The notes: generated by a model from the sequence alone, not told the origin. Counted from the stretch's first letter, positions 15,642 to 24,542 are shown. The stretch: 39,456 nt of DNA from an uncultured Clostridia bacterium (GCA_947625865.1 CANQQD010000002.1:1-39456); one strand, 5' to 3'. A program made the numbers and translations.

Positions 15642-16817
15642 TTATCTTATCAGCTTTGCTTCTATATAGTAGCGCTTTTCGTTGCCCTCGCCCATACTGA
15701 ACGTCTTTTTGGGCAGATTGCCGCCCTTTGAAATGAGATCGAAGAAGTCGCTCTTTTGTATCGGAGGAACGATCACGCCGGCGGCGCCCGCCTTTGTGAA
15801 GGATATCAATTCTTTTTCGCCGTGGATATAATCGGCTTCGCCGCCCTCTTCGCCCAGATATTTTGCTATGTAGGCGTCCAGCATGCGTATGCCCTGCGGC
15901 ACATTTTCGGGAAAAGATATCCTTGAAATTTTGCCGTTGACTGCAACCTTTGCCTCGCCGCTTCCCCCGAGGTTCAATTCCGCGGCGAATTTTGCGGGGT
16001 CGGAGGTTTTTATAAGCCTGTGAATGGGCTCGAATTTCAAAGCGGGATCGTAGATGTTCACAGCCTCCACAAGCGCATATCTTGCGGGATGCGTAAGGCG
16101 CTGCTCTTCGGAAAGCGCGGCTTTAAGCCCGTTCCAGCAGGTCTTTGCCGTGGCGAGAGAATGGTTGCCGTCACCCACCGCGAATAAAAATTTATCGTCC
16201 TTGTCCGCGACGAGGGCATAAAAGGCTTTTATGACCTGCGCCGCATTTTTTACGTAAGTACCCTTTACGTGCCCGCCGCTTTGCATAAGGTCAAAGTCGT
16301 AGAGGGTCTTTCCGCGCTCCGCAGTCTTTAAGACGGAATTTGCGGGATCGTCATACAAGAGCATTATATGCGGAAGCTCTATGGGGGCGTTTTTCCTTAT
16401 TTCCACGCGGGGCGGGATCCTCTCAAGAATGGTCGCCTCGGTGGAGCGGACGGGAGTTTTTGCGCCCTTTTCAAAGGAATAATCCTCCAGATCTATTGCA
16501 AGCACCAAGCCCGTGCGCGTACCGGAGCCCGTTGTGCGCTCCACGAGGACAAAGCCGCCCTCCACTTTTTTGAAAACGCCGTCCCGCAAATATTGCTCCA
16601 TAGCGGCGTTTGCCGCCATAATTCGATCCCCGGGGTGGTCCTTTAAGTAAATTTCGGGAAGGATCAGGTTGAAAGCCGAGGGCTTGCCCTGCGTCTTTTT
16701 TGCCACCTCCTCCCAGTATGAGTAGTCCGAAGTAAACTGGTCGCAGGCGTTTACAGCCCATGTTTCCATGTCCGCAGACGCGGGAAGCAGTATCTCGGGA
16801 ATAACTATCGTATTCAT
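15642..16817 (-). CDS. DUF1015 family protein
   Basis: 391 aa, full length. Family hallmarks are an N-terminal NTIVIPEILLPA-like stretch, ACDQFTSDYSYW, FAVGDGNHSLATAK near the middle (about residue 215) and an HGEKELIS segment near the C-terminus. DUF1015 proteins are soluble and cytoplasmic, and in Clostridia they are often encoded near serine-biosynthesis genes; the biochemical role is not settled. Here it starts one base after the stop of the 35-aa CdaR-like ORF and has little ribosome binding site of its own, so translation is probably coupled. It precedes lysC, which places it in an amino-acid context. Confidence 0.85.
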   Translation of the reverse strand: MNTIVIPEILLPASADMETWAVNACDQFTSDYSYWEEVAKKTQGKPSAFNLILPEIYLKDHPGDRIMAANAAMEQYLRDGVFKKVEGGFVLVERTTGSGTRTGLVLAIDLEDYSFEKGAKTPVRSTEATILERIPPRVEIRKNAPIELPHIMLLYDDPANSVLKTAERGKTLYDFDLMQSGGHVKGTYVKNAAQVIKAFYALVADKDDKFLFAVGDGNHSLATAKTCWNGLKAALSEEQRLTHPARYALVEAVNIYDPALKFEPIHRLIKTSDPAKFAAELNLGGSGEAKVAVNGKISRISFPENVPQGIRMLDAYIAKYLGEEGGEADYIHGEKELISFTKAGAAGVIVPPIQKSDFFDLISKGGNLPKKTFSMGEGNEKRYYIEAKLIR

Positions 16818-16818
16818 A

Positions 16819-16926
16819 TCAGATATTTATAAAGATCACCGTTACGACGGCGATGACTATTGCAAGGATCTTTATCCCTATGTCCTTTGTGAACAGATCC
16901 TTTAAAAACTTTGTGAACTTATTCAT
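16819..16926 (-). CDS. 35-aa single-TM protein, CdaR (YbbR) N-terminal stub
   Basis: A short frame of 36 codons whose ATG overlaps the cdaA stop (ATGA) and whose TGA lies one base before the DUF1015 ATG. The product starts MNKFTKFLKDLFT and continues KDIGIKILAIVIAVVTVIF, one positively flanked TM helix, ending INI. This resembles the extreme N-terminus of CdaR/YbbR, the CdaA regulator ('NxxLKILSLxxAxxLW'), which is normally encoded directly after cdaA but has several extracellular YbbR domains. Here nothing follows the helix. It could be a degenerate cdaR remnant or a genuine micro-regulator of CdaA. The tight coupling on both sides favours translation. Confidence 0.6.
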   Translation of the reverse strand: MNKFTKFLKDLFTKDIGIKILAIVIAVVTVIFINI

Positions 16927-17744
16927 ATGCTTTTGCCCTCCGCGGTCAGATCGGACCAGTAATATTCGCTTAAAGCATTCTTAAGATCGGACGCGTCGGC
17001 GTAACGCTTTTTGATCGCGCCGTTCTTGACTATGGAAATTATACCCGTTTCCTCGGAGACGACTATCGCCGTGACGCTTGCAACGGAGGTTATCCCGAGT
17101 GCGGCGCGGTGGCGGCTGCCCATTTCCTTGGGAAGATTTTCGCTTTGCAGAACGGGCAGGAAGCAGCCCGCCGCATAGATCTTGTTGCCCTCTATTATCA
17201 TTGCGCCGTCATGAAGGGGCGCTTTGGGATAGAACACCGCCTCTATCATCTGCGAGCTTATAGTTGCGTTTACAACTGTGCCGCTCTGGATAATACCCTC
17301 GGGAAGATTCTCGTTTGAAAGGACGATAAGTGCGCCTATATCCTTTTTGGACATATTCTGTACCGCGCGGATGGTTTCGTCGATTATGAGTTGGACGCCC
17401 GAGACGGTGAGCGCTTCCTTCGAGTGCTTGCTGTTCGCGTCGAGCATGGTGCGCTTTATTTCCGAATGGAACATTGTGAATACCAGAAGCGCTATCATTA
17501 TCACTATCAGGAGCAGACCGTATTTATCGAGCAACGCAAACGAGAACGTAATCCCGCACATGACGATAAAGCATACTGCGACGACAATAAATTTTGTAGC
17601 CTTATTGCCCTTTAAAACCTTGAAGATGTAAAAATAGACGACCGCGAGCAATAAAAACTCAAGTATCAGCGACACATAATCGGCGGCTACCTTTTCAAGA
17701 AAAAACGATTTGATATTTTCCCAAAGAGTGGACCAGTTTTCCAT
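16923..17744 (-). CDS. cdaA: Diadenylate cyclase CdaA
   Basis: 273 aa, normal CdaA length. It makes c-di-AMP from two ATP and sits in the membrane through three N-terminal helices (about 22-42, 50-70 and 74-94). The DAC domain follows, with the catalytic DGA (residues 179-181, PLHDGAMII), the RHR motif (211-213, written GSRHRAALG rather than the common GTRHRAALG) and SEETG. AAGGG lies a few nt upstream of ATG 17744. In most Firmicutes the order is cdaA-cdaR-glmM; here a 35-aa ORF replaces cdaR, and DUF1015 and lysC follow. Confidence 0.95.
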   Translation of the reverse strand: MENWSTLWENIKSFFLEKVAADYVSLILEFLLLAVVYFYIFKVLKGNKATKFIVVAVCFIVMCGITFSFALLDKYGLLLIVIMIALLVFTMFHSEIKRTMLDANSKHSKEALTVSGVQLIIDETIRAVQNMSKKDIGALIVLSNENLPEGIIQSGTVVNATISSQMIEAVFYPKAPLHDGAMIIEGNKIYAAGCFLPVLQSENLPKEMGSRHRAALGITSVASVTAIVVSEETGIISIVKNGAIKKRYADASDLKNALSEYYWSDLTAEGKSI

Positions 17745-17777
17745 TTTATTACCCTTTTTAAAGTGTGATTGTTAATT

Positions 17778-17806
17778 ATTATATAATTAATGGCGTGAAA
17801 AATAAA
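17778..17806 (-). promoter_or_regulatory. Probable cdaA promoter
   Basis: On the minus strand a perfect TATAAT (17783-17778) lies 34 nt before the cdaA start. The -35 is weak (TTTATT at 17-nt spacing). The 82-nt gap from holA supports a separate start of transcription. Confidence 0.45.
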
Positions 17807-17826
17807 GCGATTTTAAGCACTAAAAT

Positions 17827-18807
17827 TTACTTACCCGAGAAAAATAGCGTATTTTCGCATATCTGTAGCGCGGAAAGGGGCGTAATTACGCCGCACTTTA
17901 CGTCGGCTATGCTTTTATAAAATAAGTTTACGTAATTTTTCAGATTGTTTGCGCCTATCTGCGAGGCTTGCTCGCGCGTTTTTTTGACCGCGTATTCCTT
18001 CATCCCGTTCTCTGCGGCATACTTGCCGTCGGAAAGGGGCGACGAGAGGGCGGATAAAAGATTACGGAAATAGGAAAAGAGCCCGTTCAATACGGAGATC
18101 TCGTCGAAGCCCTTACTCCTCAGGTCGGCGGAAACGGCGCAGTATTTTGTGAAGTCGCGGCGGGCGACGGCGTTGGTCATCTCATATATCCTGTAATCGG
18201 CGTCCTTGTAGACGAGCTCGTCGATCTCCGCCTGCGTCAGCTCGCCCTGCCCCTTATAATCTATGAGCTTTTGAACCTCGACGGACACGCGCGACATGTT
18301 ATAAAGACAATATGCGGCAATATTTTCGCTTGACGCAACGGAGCAAACTATACCGGCGCGCTTTAAGGTTATATATACCCAGCGGGCTACCGTTTCGGGC
18401 TCAGCCTTTGAACAATCCACAAAAGTTACAGCCTTTTTGCGCTTCAGGTCCACCCCTCTTTTGCCGCCCACGTTGACGATTATCAAAACGGACGTCGGCG
18501 GAAAATCGTCAAACAGCGGCTTTAAATACGTCTCGAATTCCGATTCCGACGGATAAAGATCGGTGACCTTGATAATGCGCTTTTCCGCCATAAAGGGATA
18601 GTTTTTAACAGCCGCAACAAGCTCGGAAAGCGCGCTGCCCTTTAAATTTTCCCCCTCGAAAACGGTATAGTTCAATTCAGGCATCTCAAGAAAAGCCTTC
18701 TTTATCATTTCCTCGCCGTTGAGGCGGAAATAGGCGTCCTCGCCCTCTAAAAGATATATTTTTTGCGCGCCGTCCTTTATGCTGTCCTTGAGTTCGGTGT
18801 ATTTCAT
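17827..18807 (-). CDS. holA: DNA polymerase III delta subunit
   Basis: 326 aa. Start ATG 18807 has GGAGG 7 nt upstream; a longer frame to 18894 lies wholly inside the acyltransferase gene and is rejected. The protein is a clamp-loader subunit that opens the beta clamp. Seen: an N-terminal IYLLEGEDAYF segment (degenerate nucleotide-binding fold), VLIIVNVGGKRGVDLKRKK in the middle and the C-terminal helical collar with LFSYFRNLLSALSSPLS. It overlaps the acyltransferase stop by 4 bp (ATGA), so it is translationally coupled. Confidence 0.88.
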   Translation of the reverse strand: MKYTELKDSIKDGAQKIYLLEGEDAYFRLNGEEMIKKAFLEMPELNYTVFEGENLKGSALSELVAAVKNYPFMAEKRIIKVTDLYPSESEFETYLKPLFDDFPPTSVLIIVNVGGKRGVDLKRKKAVTFVDCSKAEPETVARWVYITLKRAGIVCSVASSENIAAYCLYNMSRVSVEVQKLIDYKGQGELTQAEIDELVYKDADYRIYEMTNAVARRDFTKYCAVSADLRSKGFDEISVLNGLFSYFRNLLSALSSPLSDGKYAAENGMKEYAVKKTREQASQIGANNLKNYVNLFYKSIADVKCGVITPLSALQICENTLFFSGK

Positions 18808-19610
18808 GCCTGCGCCTCCGCGCTCCCCGTCTCTTCCTTGGGACGGTAGATATATTTTATATATTCGCAGTTGCTCATCTCCGCACGGCTGCACATGGCT
18901 TGGTAGATCTGGTCGCGGAGCTTTTTCGCCGCCTCCTTGGGCGGCAGACCGGAATCGGCAAAGAACGGACCGTCCACATATACGACCCTCTTGGGATACT
19001 TGGAGCGCTTGCGCTTTTGATAGGTCATTGTGTATGAAAATGCGGGAACGTTGAATTTAACGGGATAGATAAACGACGTTGCTGCAAAGGGGCGTATCCT
19101 TGTGTAGTAATGCCATATGTGCGCCTCGGGATAAATTGCGACCCAGTGCTTTTTTTCCACCGCCTCGCCCAGAGCCGCGTTGAAGCGAGCCATAGCGTGG
19201 AAGCCCTCGGGAATGGGTATGCCGCCTATCAATTTTACGAGCCAGCCTATACCCTTGATGGAGACGGCGTCGGCGTTGATGACGACGTCGGCGGAGCGGG
19301 GAAAGGAAAAATATGTGGGGTTTATCGCGTCGAGCAGCATGGAGGTATGGTTGCCGTAGATAAAGGCTCCCCTGTTCCTGTAGCCCTTCATCTTCTTCCT
19401 GCCCACATACTTCACACGCTTTATGACCTTGGCATAGAAAAAGGTGACCGACTTTACTATACCGTGGTAAATTATCCCCCTTAAGAATCTGCGCCAAAAG
19501 CCCTTGTTCAAATATTCATAGTCAGGCGGAAGCTTCTTGCGGGTTATATGCGTCCCGGCAAAATCGTCGTTGACCTCGTCGGAATAATAATATACTTTTT
19601 CAAGCTTCAT
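18804..19610 (-). CDS. Lysophospholipid/1-acylglycerol-3-phosphate acyltransferase family protein
   Basis: 268 aa. PlsC-like fold with GNHTSMLLD (residues 86-94) as motif I, a GGIPIP segment as motif II and WVAIYPEAHIW as motif III. Two deviations stand out. The motif-I His and Asp are separated by five residues (H88-x5-D94) rather than the usual four, and motif III reads YPEAH rather than FPEGT. It may therefore be a divergent acyltransferase with another acceptor, and activity on lysophosphatidate is not assured. It starts one base after the LysR stop and overlaps holA. Confidence 0.75.
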   Translation of the reverse strand: MKLEKVYYYSDEVNDDFAGTHITRKKLPPDYEYLNKGFWRRFLRGIIYHGIVKSVTFFYAKVIKRVKYVGRKKMKGYRNRGAFIYGNHTSMLLDAINPTYFSFPRSADVVINADAVSIKGIGWLVKLIGGIPIPEGFHAMARFNAALGEAVEKKHWVAIYPEAHIWHYYTRIRPFAATSFIYPVKFNVPAFSYTMTYQKRKRSKYPKRVVYVDGPFFADSGLPPKEAAKKLRDQIYQAMCSRAEMSNCEYIKYIYRPKEETGSAEAQA

Positions 19611-19611
19611 C

Positions 19612-20508
19612 TTAAGTAGATCTATCCTCTTTGAACATCGCTATAAATTCCTTCAAAGCAAATGAGGGCGGAACATTTTTGGCAAGGGCTATGCCCACGC
19701 CGCGGGCGGGAAGGGGCGGGGTGACGCAGAGCTCGAACAGCGAGCCGTCCTCAAGCTCCTCTTTGCAGTATTCGCGCGGAATGCAGCCCACACCCATGCC
19801 CTTTACGACGAGCTTTTTCATGAGGTCCCAGTTTGCCACCTCTATATCGGGGTGAAGCTGTACGCCTACGTTGTTTAAAACCGCAGAGAGAGCGCGGCGG
19901 GCGACGGTGTTTTCCTCTATCATGAGCAGCGGCATGTCCTGCAAGCGTTTAATGGATATTTCGCACCCGCGGAGTTCCGCAAAGCGTTCGCCCGCAACGA
20001 AGATATCGGTAAGATGGGTGATCGTGTCGTAAAATTTTACATCGTCGTCCTCCATGGGGAGGTTGACAAAGGCGATATCGCATTTGCCTGTTTTGAGTTG
20101 GTCGACGGTGTAGGGCGAGGTGGAGGATATGAGCTCGAGCTTTACCGCGGGATATCTGAGGTTATATTGCGCGATCTTGTCGGCAAGAATGTGGTAAAAA
20201 ATAGAATCGGTAGCGCCTATCCTTATGGTGCCGGTGGCGGTGGTTTTTATCTCCGTCAGAGTGTTTTCAGCCTCGTCCAGAAGCCTTAAAGCCTCCTCCA
20301 CCTGCTTGAATATCAGCTTGCCGCCCGCGGCGGAGAGTTCCATGCCCCTGTGGGTACGGTTGAAAAGAGATATCCCGAGCTGCGTTTCAAGCTGTTTTAC
20401 AGACTGCGAAACGGCGGGCTGGGAAATGAACAGCTCCTGCGCCGCCTTTGTGAGCGAGCCGCATTTTGCAACGGTGTAGAACACCCTGTAAAGCTCCAAG
20501 TTTACCAT
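19612..20508 (-). CDS. LysR-family transcriptional regulator
   Basis: 298 aa, standard length. N-terminal winged HTH (residues about 1-60: LELYRVFYTVAKCGSLTKAAQELFISQPAVSQSVKQLE, given here in two stretches of the same helix-turn-helix region) and a periplasmic-binding-like effector domain (about 90-295). The start ATG has AGGT 8 nt upstream. Unusually for the family it is not divergent from an obvious target. It is the second gene of a unidirectional mnmE-lysR-acyltransferase-holA series with a 1-nt gap to the acyltransferase. The effector is unknown. Confidence 0.9.
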   Translation of the reverse strand: MVNLELYRVFYTVAKCGSLTKAAQELFISQPAVSQSVKQLETQLGISLFNRTHRGMELSAAGGKLIFKQVEEALRLLDEAENTLTEIKTTATGTIRIGATDSIFYHILADKIAQYNLRYPAVKLELISSTSPYTVDQLKTGKCDIAFVNLPMEDDDVKFYDTITHLTDIFVAGERFAELRGCEISIKRLQDMPLLMIEENTVARRALSAVLNNVGVQLHPDIEVANWDLMKKLVVKGMGVGCIPREYCKEELEDGSLFELCVTPPLPARGVGIALAKNVPPSFALKEFIAMFKEDRST

Positions 20509-20560
20509 AGCTTTTACCTGCTTTGCGCCGTATTTTGCGCGTATATGTTGATTTTTTCGA

Positions 20561-21862
20561 TTATTTGCCGACGCAGAATTTGGAAAATACCGCGTTGATT
20601 ATCTCCTCGTTTGCGGTTTCGCCCGTGATCTCTCCGAGCGCGTCCCACGCCTCTTTTATGTCTACGGAAAGACAGTCGCAAAAGGACTCGCCTGCGCCGT
20701 TTATTGCATTTTCCAGCGCTGCCTGCGCGCGGCAGAGCGCACGGTAGTGCCTCTCCTCCACTATATAGGTTTTATCGAGCGAGCTTTCGCCGACGGCTGT
20801 GGCCGAGAGTAGCCTTTTCAAATCTCCGAGCCCCTCCCCCGTCTTTGCGGATACGGCGATATCATAATCGCCGCAGGGCTTTAAAATATCGCTTTTATTG
20901 AATACATGTATCAATTTTCCGCTTATCCCCTCCGTCGGGAGCATGCTGCCGTCGGTGAGCAAAAGCACGATATCTGCGGTGCGTATCGCGTTTTTTGCGC
21001 GCTCGATCCCCATTTTTTCGACGGCGCCCGCCTTTTCGCGTATGCCCGCCGTGTCGGTCAGGTTGTATGTTATTCCGTCTATTTCGATTGCGCCCTCGAC
21101 CGCGTCGCGCGTGGTGCCCTCTTCCTCGGAAACTATAGCCTTATCATAGCCCAGTAGGGCGTTTAAAAGCGAGCTTTTGCCCGCGTTCGGCTTGCCGCAT
21201 ATCGCAACGGAGACGCCGCTCTTTATCTTTTTGCCGCAGCCGTAGCTTTGGACGAGCGCGGATATCTCTCTTTCGGCGGAGACCAATCCGCACTTGATTT
21301 TTTGTAGATCGAGCCCGTCCAAGTCCTCCTCGGGATAGTCGAGCTCGGCGGCGATCGCCGCAAGAATGTCGGTAAGTCGGGACTGTATTTTCCGGACGTC
21401 GCGTGAAAGCTGTTCGGTGTAGAGCATACCGCCTGCACGAAGGAGCGCGAGACTTTCGGCGTTTATCATATCTATCATACCCTCCGCCGATGAGAGGGTG
21501 AGCTTGCCGTTTAAAAAGGCGCGCCTTGTAAATTCGCCGCGCTCTGCGGAGCGGCAGCCGAGGGAAAAAGTTTTGGAGAGTATGCCGCGGGCGATCTGTA
21601 CGCCGCCGTGGCAGTGAAATTCAACCGTATCTTCGCCAGTGAAAGACTTGGGCGCGGCAAAGTAAACCATGAACCCGAAGTCCGTAAAGCCCTCTCCCGC
21701 TATTTTTCCGGCATACATATAGTTCGGCTGAATGGCAGTGATCTTGCCTGCGGGAACGAACATTTTACGGGCTATTTTAAGGGCGCCCTCGCCGCTTATT
21801 CTGATTATCGCAACGCCGCCCGTCCCGTTAGGGGTGGAAATTGCCGAAATACAATCCTGCAT
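20561..21862 (-). CDS. mnmE: tRNA modification GTPase MnmE
   Basis: 433 aa, slightly shorter than the usual ~455. With MnmG it installs the 5-carboxymethylaminomethyl group on U34 of tRNAs. Seen: an N-terminal formyl-THF-binding domain (DCISAISTPNGTGGVAIIRISG), G1 GKPNAGKSS (223-231), G2/G3 EEGTTRDAVE and DTAGIR, G4 FNKSD (NKSD) and the essential C-terminal FCVGK. ATG 21862 has no clear ribosome binding site. A promoter lies at 21914-21942. Confidence 0.95.
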   Translation of the reverse strand: MQDCISAISTPNGTGGVAIIRISGEGALKIARKMFVPAGKITAIQPNYMYAGKIAGEGFTDFGFMVYFAAPKSFTGEDTVEFHCHGGVQIARGILSKTFSLGCRSAERGEFTRRAFLNGKLTLSSAEGMIDMINAESLALLRAGGMLYTEQLSRDVRKIQSRLTDILAAIAAELDYPEEDLDGLDLQKIKCGLVSAEREISALVQSYGCGKKIKSGVSVAICGKPNAGKSSLLNALLGYDKAIVSEEEGTTRDAVEGAIEIDGITYNLTDTAGIREKAGAVEKMGIERAKNAIRTADIVLLLTDGSMLPTEGISGKLIHVFNKSDILKPCGDYDIAVSAKTGEGLGDLKRLLSATAVGESSLDKTYIVEERHYRALCRAQAALENAINGAGESFCDCLSVDIKEAWDALGEITGETANEEIINAVFSKFCVGK

Positions 21863-21913
21863 AATTCAGAGCGCAAACCGTGGTATAATTTACGCTTATA
21901 CTCCTTTTACAAA

Positions 21914-21942
21914 ATTATAACACGGCTTTACAGGAATGTAAA
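21914..21942 (-). promoter_or_regulatory. mnmE promoter
   Basis: On the minus strand TTTACA (21942-21937), 17 nt, TATAAT (21919-21914). It lies directly downstream of the terminator hairpin of the preceding membrane-protein gene. Confidence 0.65.
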
Positions 21943-21944
21943 GA

Positions 21945-21973
21945 AAAACACGCCCCTTTCAAGAGCGTGTTTT
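21945..21973 (-). terminator. Terminator of the membrane protein gene at 21976
   Basis: AAACACGC (21946-21953) pairs with GCGTGTTT (21965-21972). On the minus strand the hairpin is followed by a T-rich tract (GTTTTTCTTT). It begins 3 nt after the stop codon. Confidence 0.75.
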
Positions 21974-21975
21974 GT

Positions 21976-22845
21976 TCAGTTTTTAAATTCGTCGAACGGG
22001 TCGCTGTTTCCCGTGCCGCCGAATTCCGAAAACGGCTCGTCCTGCTTGCCCTTCGGAGAGGGATCCGTATTGCCGTAGGGAGCGTCCGTATGGGGAACGT
22101 TGCGGTCGTACGGGTTTTGGTTGTAGGGGTTCTGTTCGAAATTCTGTTGGCGGTATTGGCGGTACATTCTCTCCTGCACGGAGCGCATATACTCGGCGTA
22201 GTTGACGCCTTTGTTGTTTCTGACGGCAAATATAAGTATGCCCTGTACGGGGAACAGAACGCTTGTGACCGTAAACAGGAAGTAACGGCGCGTGGAATAC
22301 GTTTGGAAAAAGCAATTCAGAAGCACGACCATGACGAGCATATATATAAGGTTGAGCCAGCTTATAATATACAGATCCATAAAATAATAGCACCAGACCG
22401 CCCAGCCCAGTGAGGGAGATTGTGCCAAAAGATCGATTTCGTTGAGCGTCGTGGTCGTGCTCTCGATACCGGGAAGGATCTCTCCCGTCGTGTACATAAT
22501 GTACGGATCGACGGTAAAAGAGACAACTATCGAGAAAACGTACAGACCGGCGAGCAAAAACTCGAGCACGGCCGCCACCAAGCCGACTATCCGTGTATCT
22601 ATGTTCAAAAATCTGTTTTTCTGACCGCAGACGGCAATATAATAGGTGCTGACAAAGGGTATGAAAACCATCCACCTGTTCTTTATACCCTCGCGGCGCG
22701 CTATGACGTAGAGCCCGACAGTACGCAAAGCATAGACGGCGGCAACGAAGATCCCGCCGATAATAAAATACAGCAATACCTCCCTTATCCCGCTAAACTG
22801 TTCGATAATAAGCGGAGCGCCCCTTAAGTAATCCAATAACTCCAT
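21976..22845 (-). CDS. Membrane protein with Asn/Pro/Tyr-rich cytoplasmic tail
   Basis: 289 aa; I do not recognise the family. AGAGGA lies 6 nt before the ATG. Hydrophobic segments lie at about residues 23-50, 59-75, 85-110, 145-163 and 168-215. A hydrophilic tail (about 216-289) follows, rich in Asn, Pro, Tyr and Gln, with two copies of a QNPY motif (NPYNQNPYDRN) and an acidic phenylalanine-containing end (PFDEFKN). The tail looks disordered and may bind partners. It follows truA by 84 nt and has its own terminator; it could be the last gene of the ecf-truA transcript or separate. Confidence 0.6.
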   Translation of the reverse strand: MELLDYLRGAPLIIEQFSGIREVLLYFIIGGIFVAAVYALRTVGLYVIARREGIKNRWMVFIPFVSTYYIAVCGQKNRFLNIDTRIVGLVAAVLEFLLAGLYVFSIVVSFTVDPYIMYTTGEILPGIESTTTTLNEIDLLAQSPSLGWAVWCYYFMDLYIISWLNLIYMLVMVVLLNCFFQTYSTRRYFLFTVTSVLFPVQGILIFAVRNNKGVNYAEYMRSVQERMYRQYRQQNFEQNPYNQNPYDRNVPHTDAPYGNTDPSPKGKQDEPFSEFGGTGNSDPFDEFKN

Positions 22846-22929
22846 ACTATCCTCTTACCATAAAGTCGATAATAATATATTTCTTTTAAATGTAGAAATT
22901 AAAAATACTTTGTGAAAAAATTGTAAAAA

Positions 22930-23697
22930 TTATTGTAAATCGAAGATTTTTATGCCATAATCCACGCTTTCGAGGGTAAGACCGCAGGCAGGCATAGTTT
23001 TGCCCGCAAGTTCCCTGTTCCCCTCCTCTATGGAGCGGCGGACCCTGTCTTCGCCGATCGCACCCTGCGCAAAATTCAGGATCGTGCCGGCAATAGTGCG
23101 AACCATATTGTACAGAAAGCCGTTGCCTGTGACAAAAATTTCCACGTCGACGGCGCCCAACGCCTCTGTTGTCTTTACCTCTACCGAGTAAACCGTCCTG
23201 ACGGTGGTTTTTGCAGAGGAGCCGCTCTTGGAATATGCCCTGAAGTCGTGCTCGCCCTCGAAAAAGTGGGATATGTATTTCATTTTCGGAACGTCGGCGC
23301 TGCCCTTGACCCACGCAGAATATCTGTCCTTTAACGGGTTGCGGCGGGGAGAGACGTACATTCTGTAGCAATAGGTTTTCCTCTTTGCACTGCGGTTACT
23401 GTCGAAGCCGTCGGGCGCCGCGGCGGACGCGAGGACGGAAATATCTTCGGGAAGGCGCATGTTGAATGCGTCGGCTAACTTTGCGGCGGGAATATCCGTA
23501 TTCGCGTCAAAATGGCAGACCTGCGCGCGGGCGTGTACGCCGCCGTCCGTTCTGCCGCTTGCCGTGACAGGAGTGTACACGCCGAACAAATCGAGTGCGG
23601 CAGCCTCCATTTTACTCTGAACGGTGACGCTGTTGGGCTGGATCTGCCAGCCGCCGTAATTTGTGCCGTCGTAGGAAACCAAAAGAGCGTATCTCAT
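22930..23697 (-). CDS. truA: tRNA pseudouridine synthase A
   Basis: 255 aa, full length. It converts U38-40 of the tRNA anticodon arm to pseudouridine. The N-terminal YDGTNYGGWQIQPN and the catalytic Asp51 in ASGRTDGGVHA are both present, as is the GNGFLYNMVR substrate motif. The ATG overlaps the ecfT stop by one base (TAATG). The ecfA-ecfT-truA order is common in Firmicutes, though rplM/rpsI, which often follow, are absent here. Confidence 0.95.
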   Translation of the reverse strand: MRYALLVSYDGTNYGGWQIQPNSVTVQSKMEAAALDLFGVYTPVTASGRTDGGVHARAQVCHFDANTDIPAAKLADAFNMRLPEDISVLASAAAPDGFDSNRSAKRKTYCYRMYVSPRRNPLKDRYSAWVKGSADVPKMKYISHFFEGEHDFRAYSKSGSSAKTTVRTVYSVEVKTTEALGAVDVEIFVTGNGFLYNMVRTIAGTILNFAQGAIGEDRVRRSIEEGNRELAGKTMPACGLTLESVDYGIKIFDLQ

Positions 23698-24542
23698 TAA
23701 GAAATCCTTATATATGCGTATATCTGAGGGAAAATGTTATAGCAATAAATATTGAAAAGCACCACGCCCGCAATCAGCGCACCGATGAAAAGAAACGCAA
23801 CAAGGTCGCGCCAGCCGAAGCGGAGTTTTTTATACTTTGTTCTGTTCTTTGAACCCGAATAGCAACGGGCGTCCATGGCGTCGCCCAGTTCCTCGGCGCG
23901 CCGGAACGCGCTTATCAACAGAGGGATAAGAATGGGCACCATAGCCTTTATTCGCTTGAATATGTTGCCGCTTTCGAAGTCGGCTCCCCTCGCCTTCTGC
24001 GCGGAGATTATGCGGTTGGTCTCGTCTATGAGCGTGGGGATAAAGCGGAGCGCTATGGACATAATGAGCGCAAGCTCGTGCACGGGGAATTTTATAAACG
24101 TGAGGGGCTTCAAAAGGCTTTCTATGCCGTCGGTCAGCGCAACGGGAGTCGTGGTCAGGGTGAGAATGGACGAAGCCATGACGAGGAAGAATAATCTGAA
24201 CATCAGAAATACGGTGAAGATAATGCCCTCAAGCGTGACCTTGAGTATGCCCCACTGCCAATAGACGGTTTCGCCGCTGTGGAAAAAGATATTGAGTACG
24301 CCCGTGAACACAAGAATAAAGATTATGCCCTTGATGGAGCGCAGCACGCTACCTACGGGGACACGGGAGACTATGACCGTTATAATCAAAATCACTGCGC
24401 ACGCGCCGAGAGCATAAAAGTTATTTGCCACGAATAGCAGAACTATAAACGCTATCAGCGCAAGCAGCTTGAAGCGGGGATCGAGCCTGTGGACGAAGGA
24501 GTCTACGGGATAGTATTGACCGAATGTGACGTCGTTAAGCAT
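23697..24542 (-). CDS. ecfT: Energy-coupling factor transporter transmembrane protein EcfT
   Basis: 281 aa. Membrane scaffold of group II ECF vitamin transporters, joining the ATPase module to exchangeable S components. It opens with a typical FGQYYPVDSFVHRLDPRFKLL, has five to six TM helices, and carries the coupling-helix signatures AQKARGADFE (Ala-Arg-Gly) and AMDARCYSG (second motif, Cys in place of the common Gly). It overlaps the fused ATPase gene by 8 bp. No S component is in the window, as is usual for group II systems. Confidence 0.92.
   Translation of the reverse strand: MLNDVTFGQYYPVDSFVHRLDPRFKLLALIAFIVLLFVANNFYALGACAVILIITVIVSRVPVGSVLRSIKGIIFILVFTGVLNIFFHSGETVYWQWGILKVTLEGIIFTVFLMFRLFFLVMASSILTLTTTPVALTDGIESLLKPLTFIKFPVHELALIMSIALRFIPTLIDETNRIISAQKARGADFESGNIFKRIKAMVPILIPLLISAFRRAEELGDAMDARCYSGSKNRTKYKKLRFGWRDLVAFLFIGALIAGVVLFNIYCYNIFPQIYAYIRIS

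Noticed and set aside
18808-18894. N-terminal extension of holA
   Set aside because: It lies inside the acyltransferase gene; the GGAGG and family alignment support the start at 18807.
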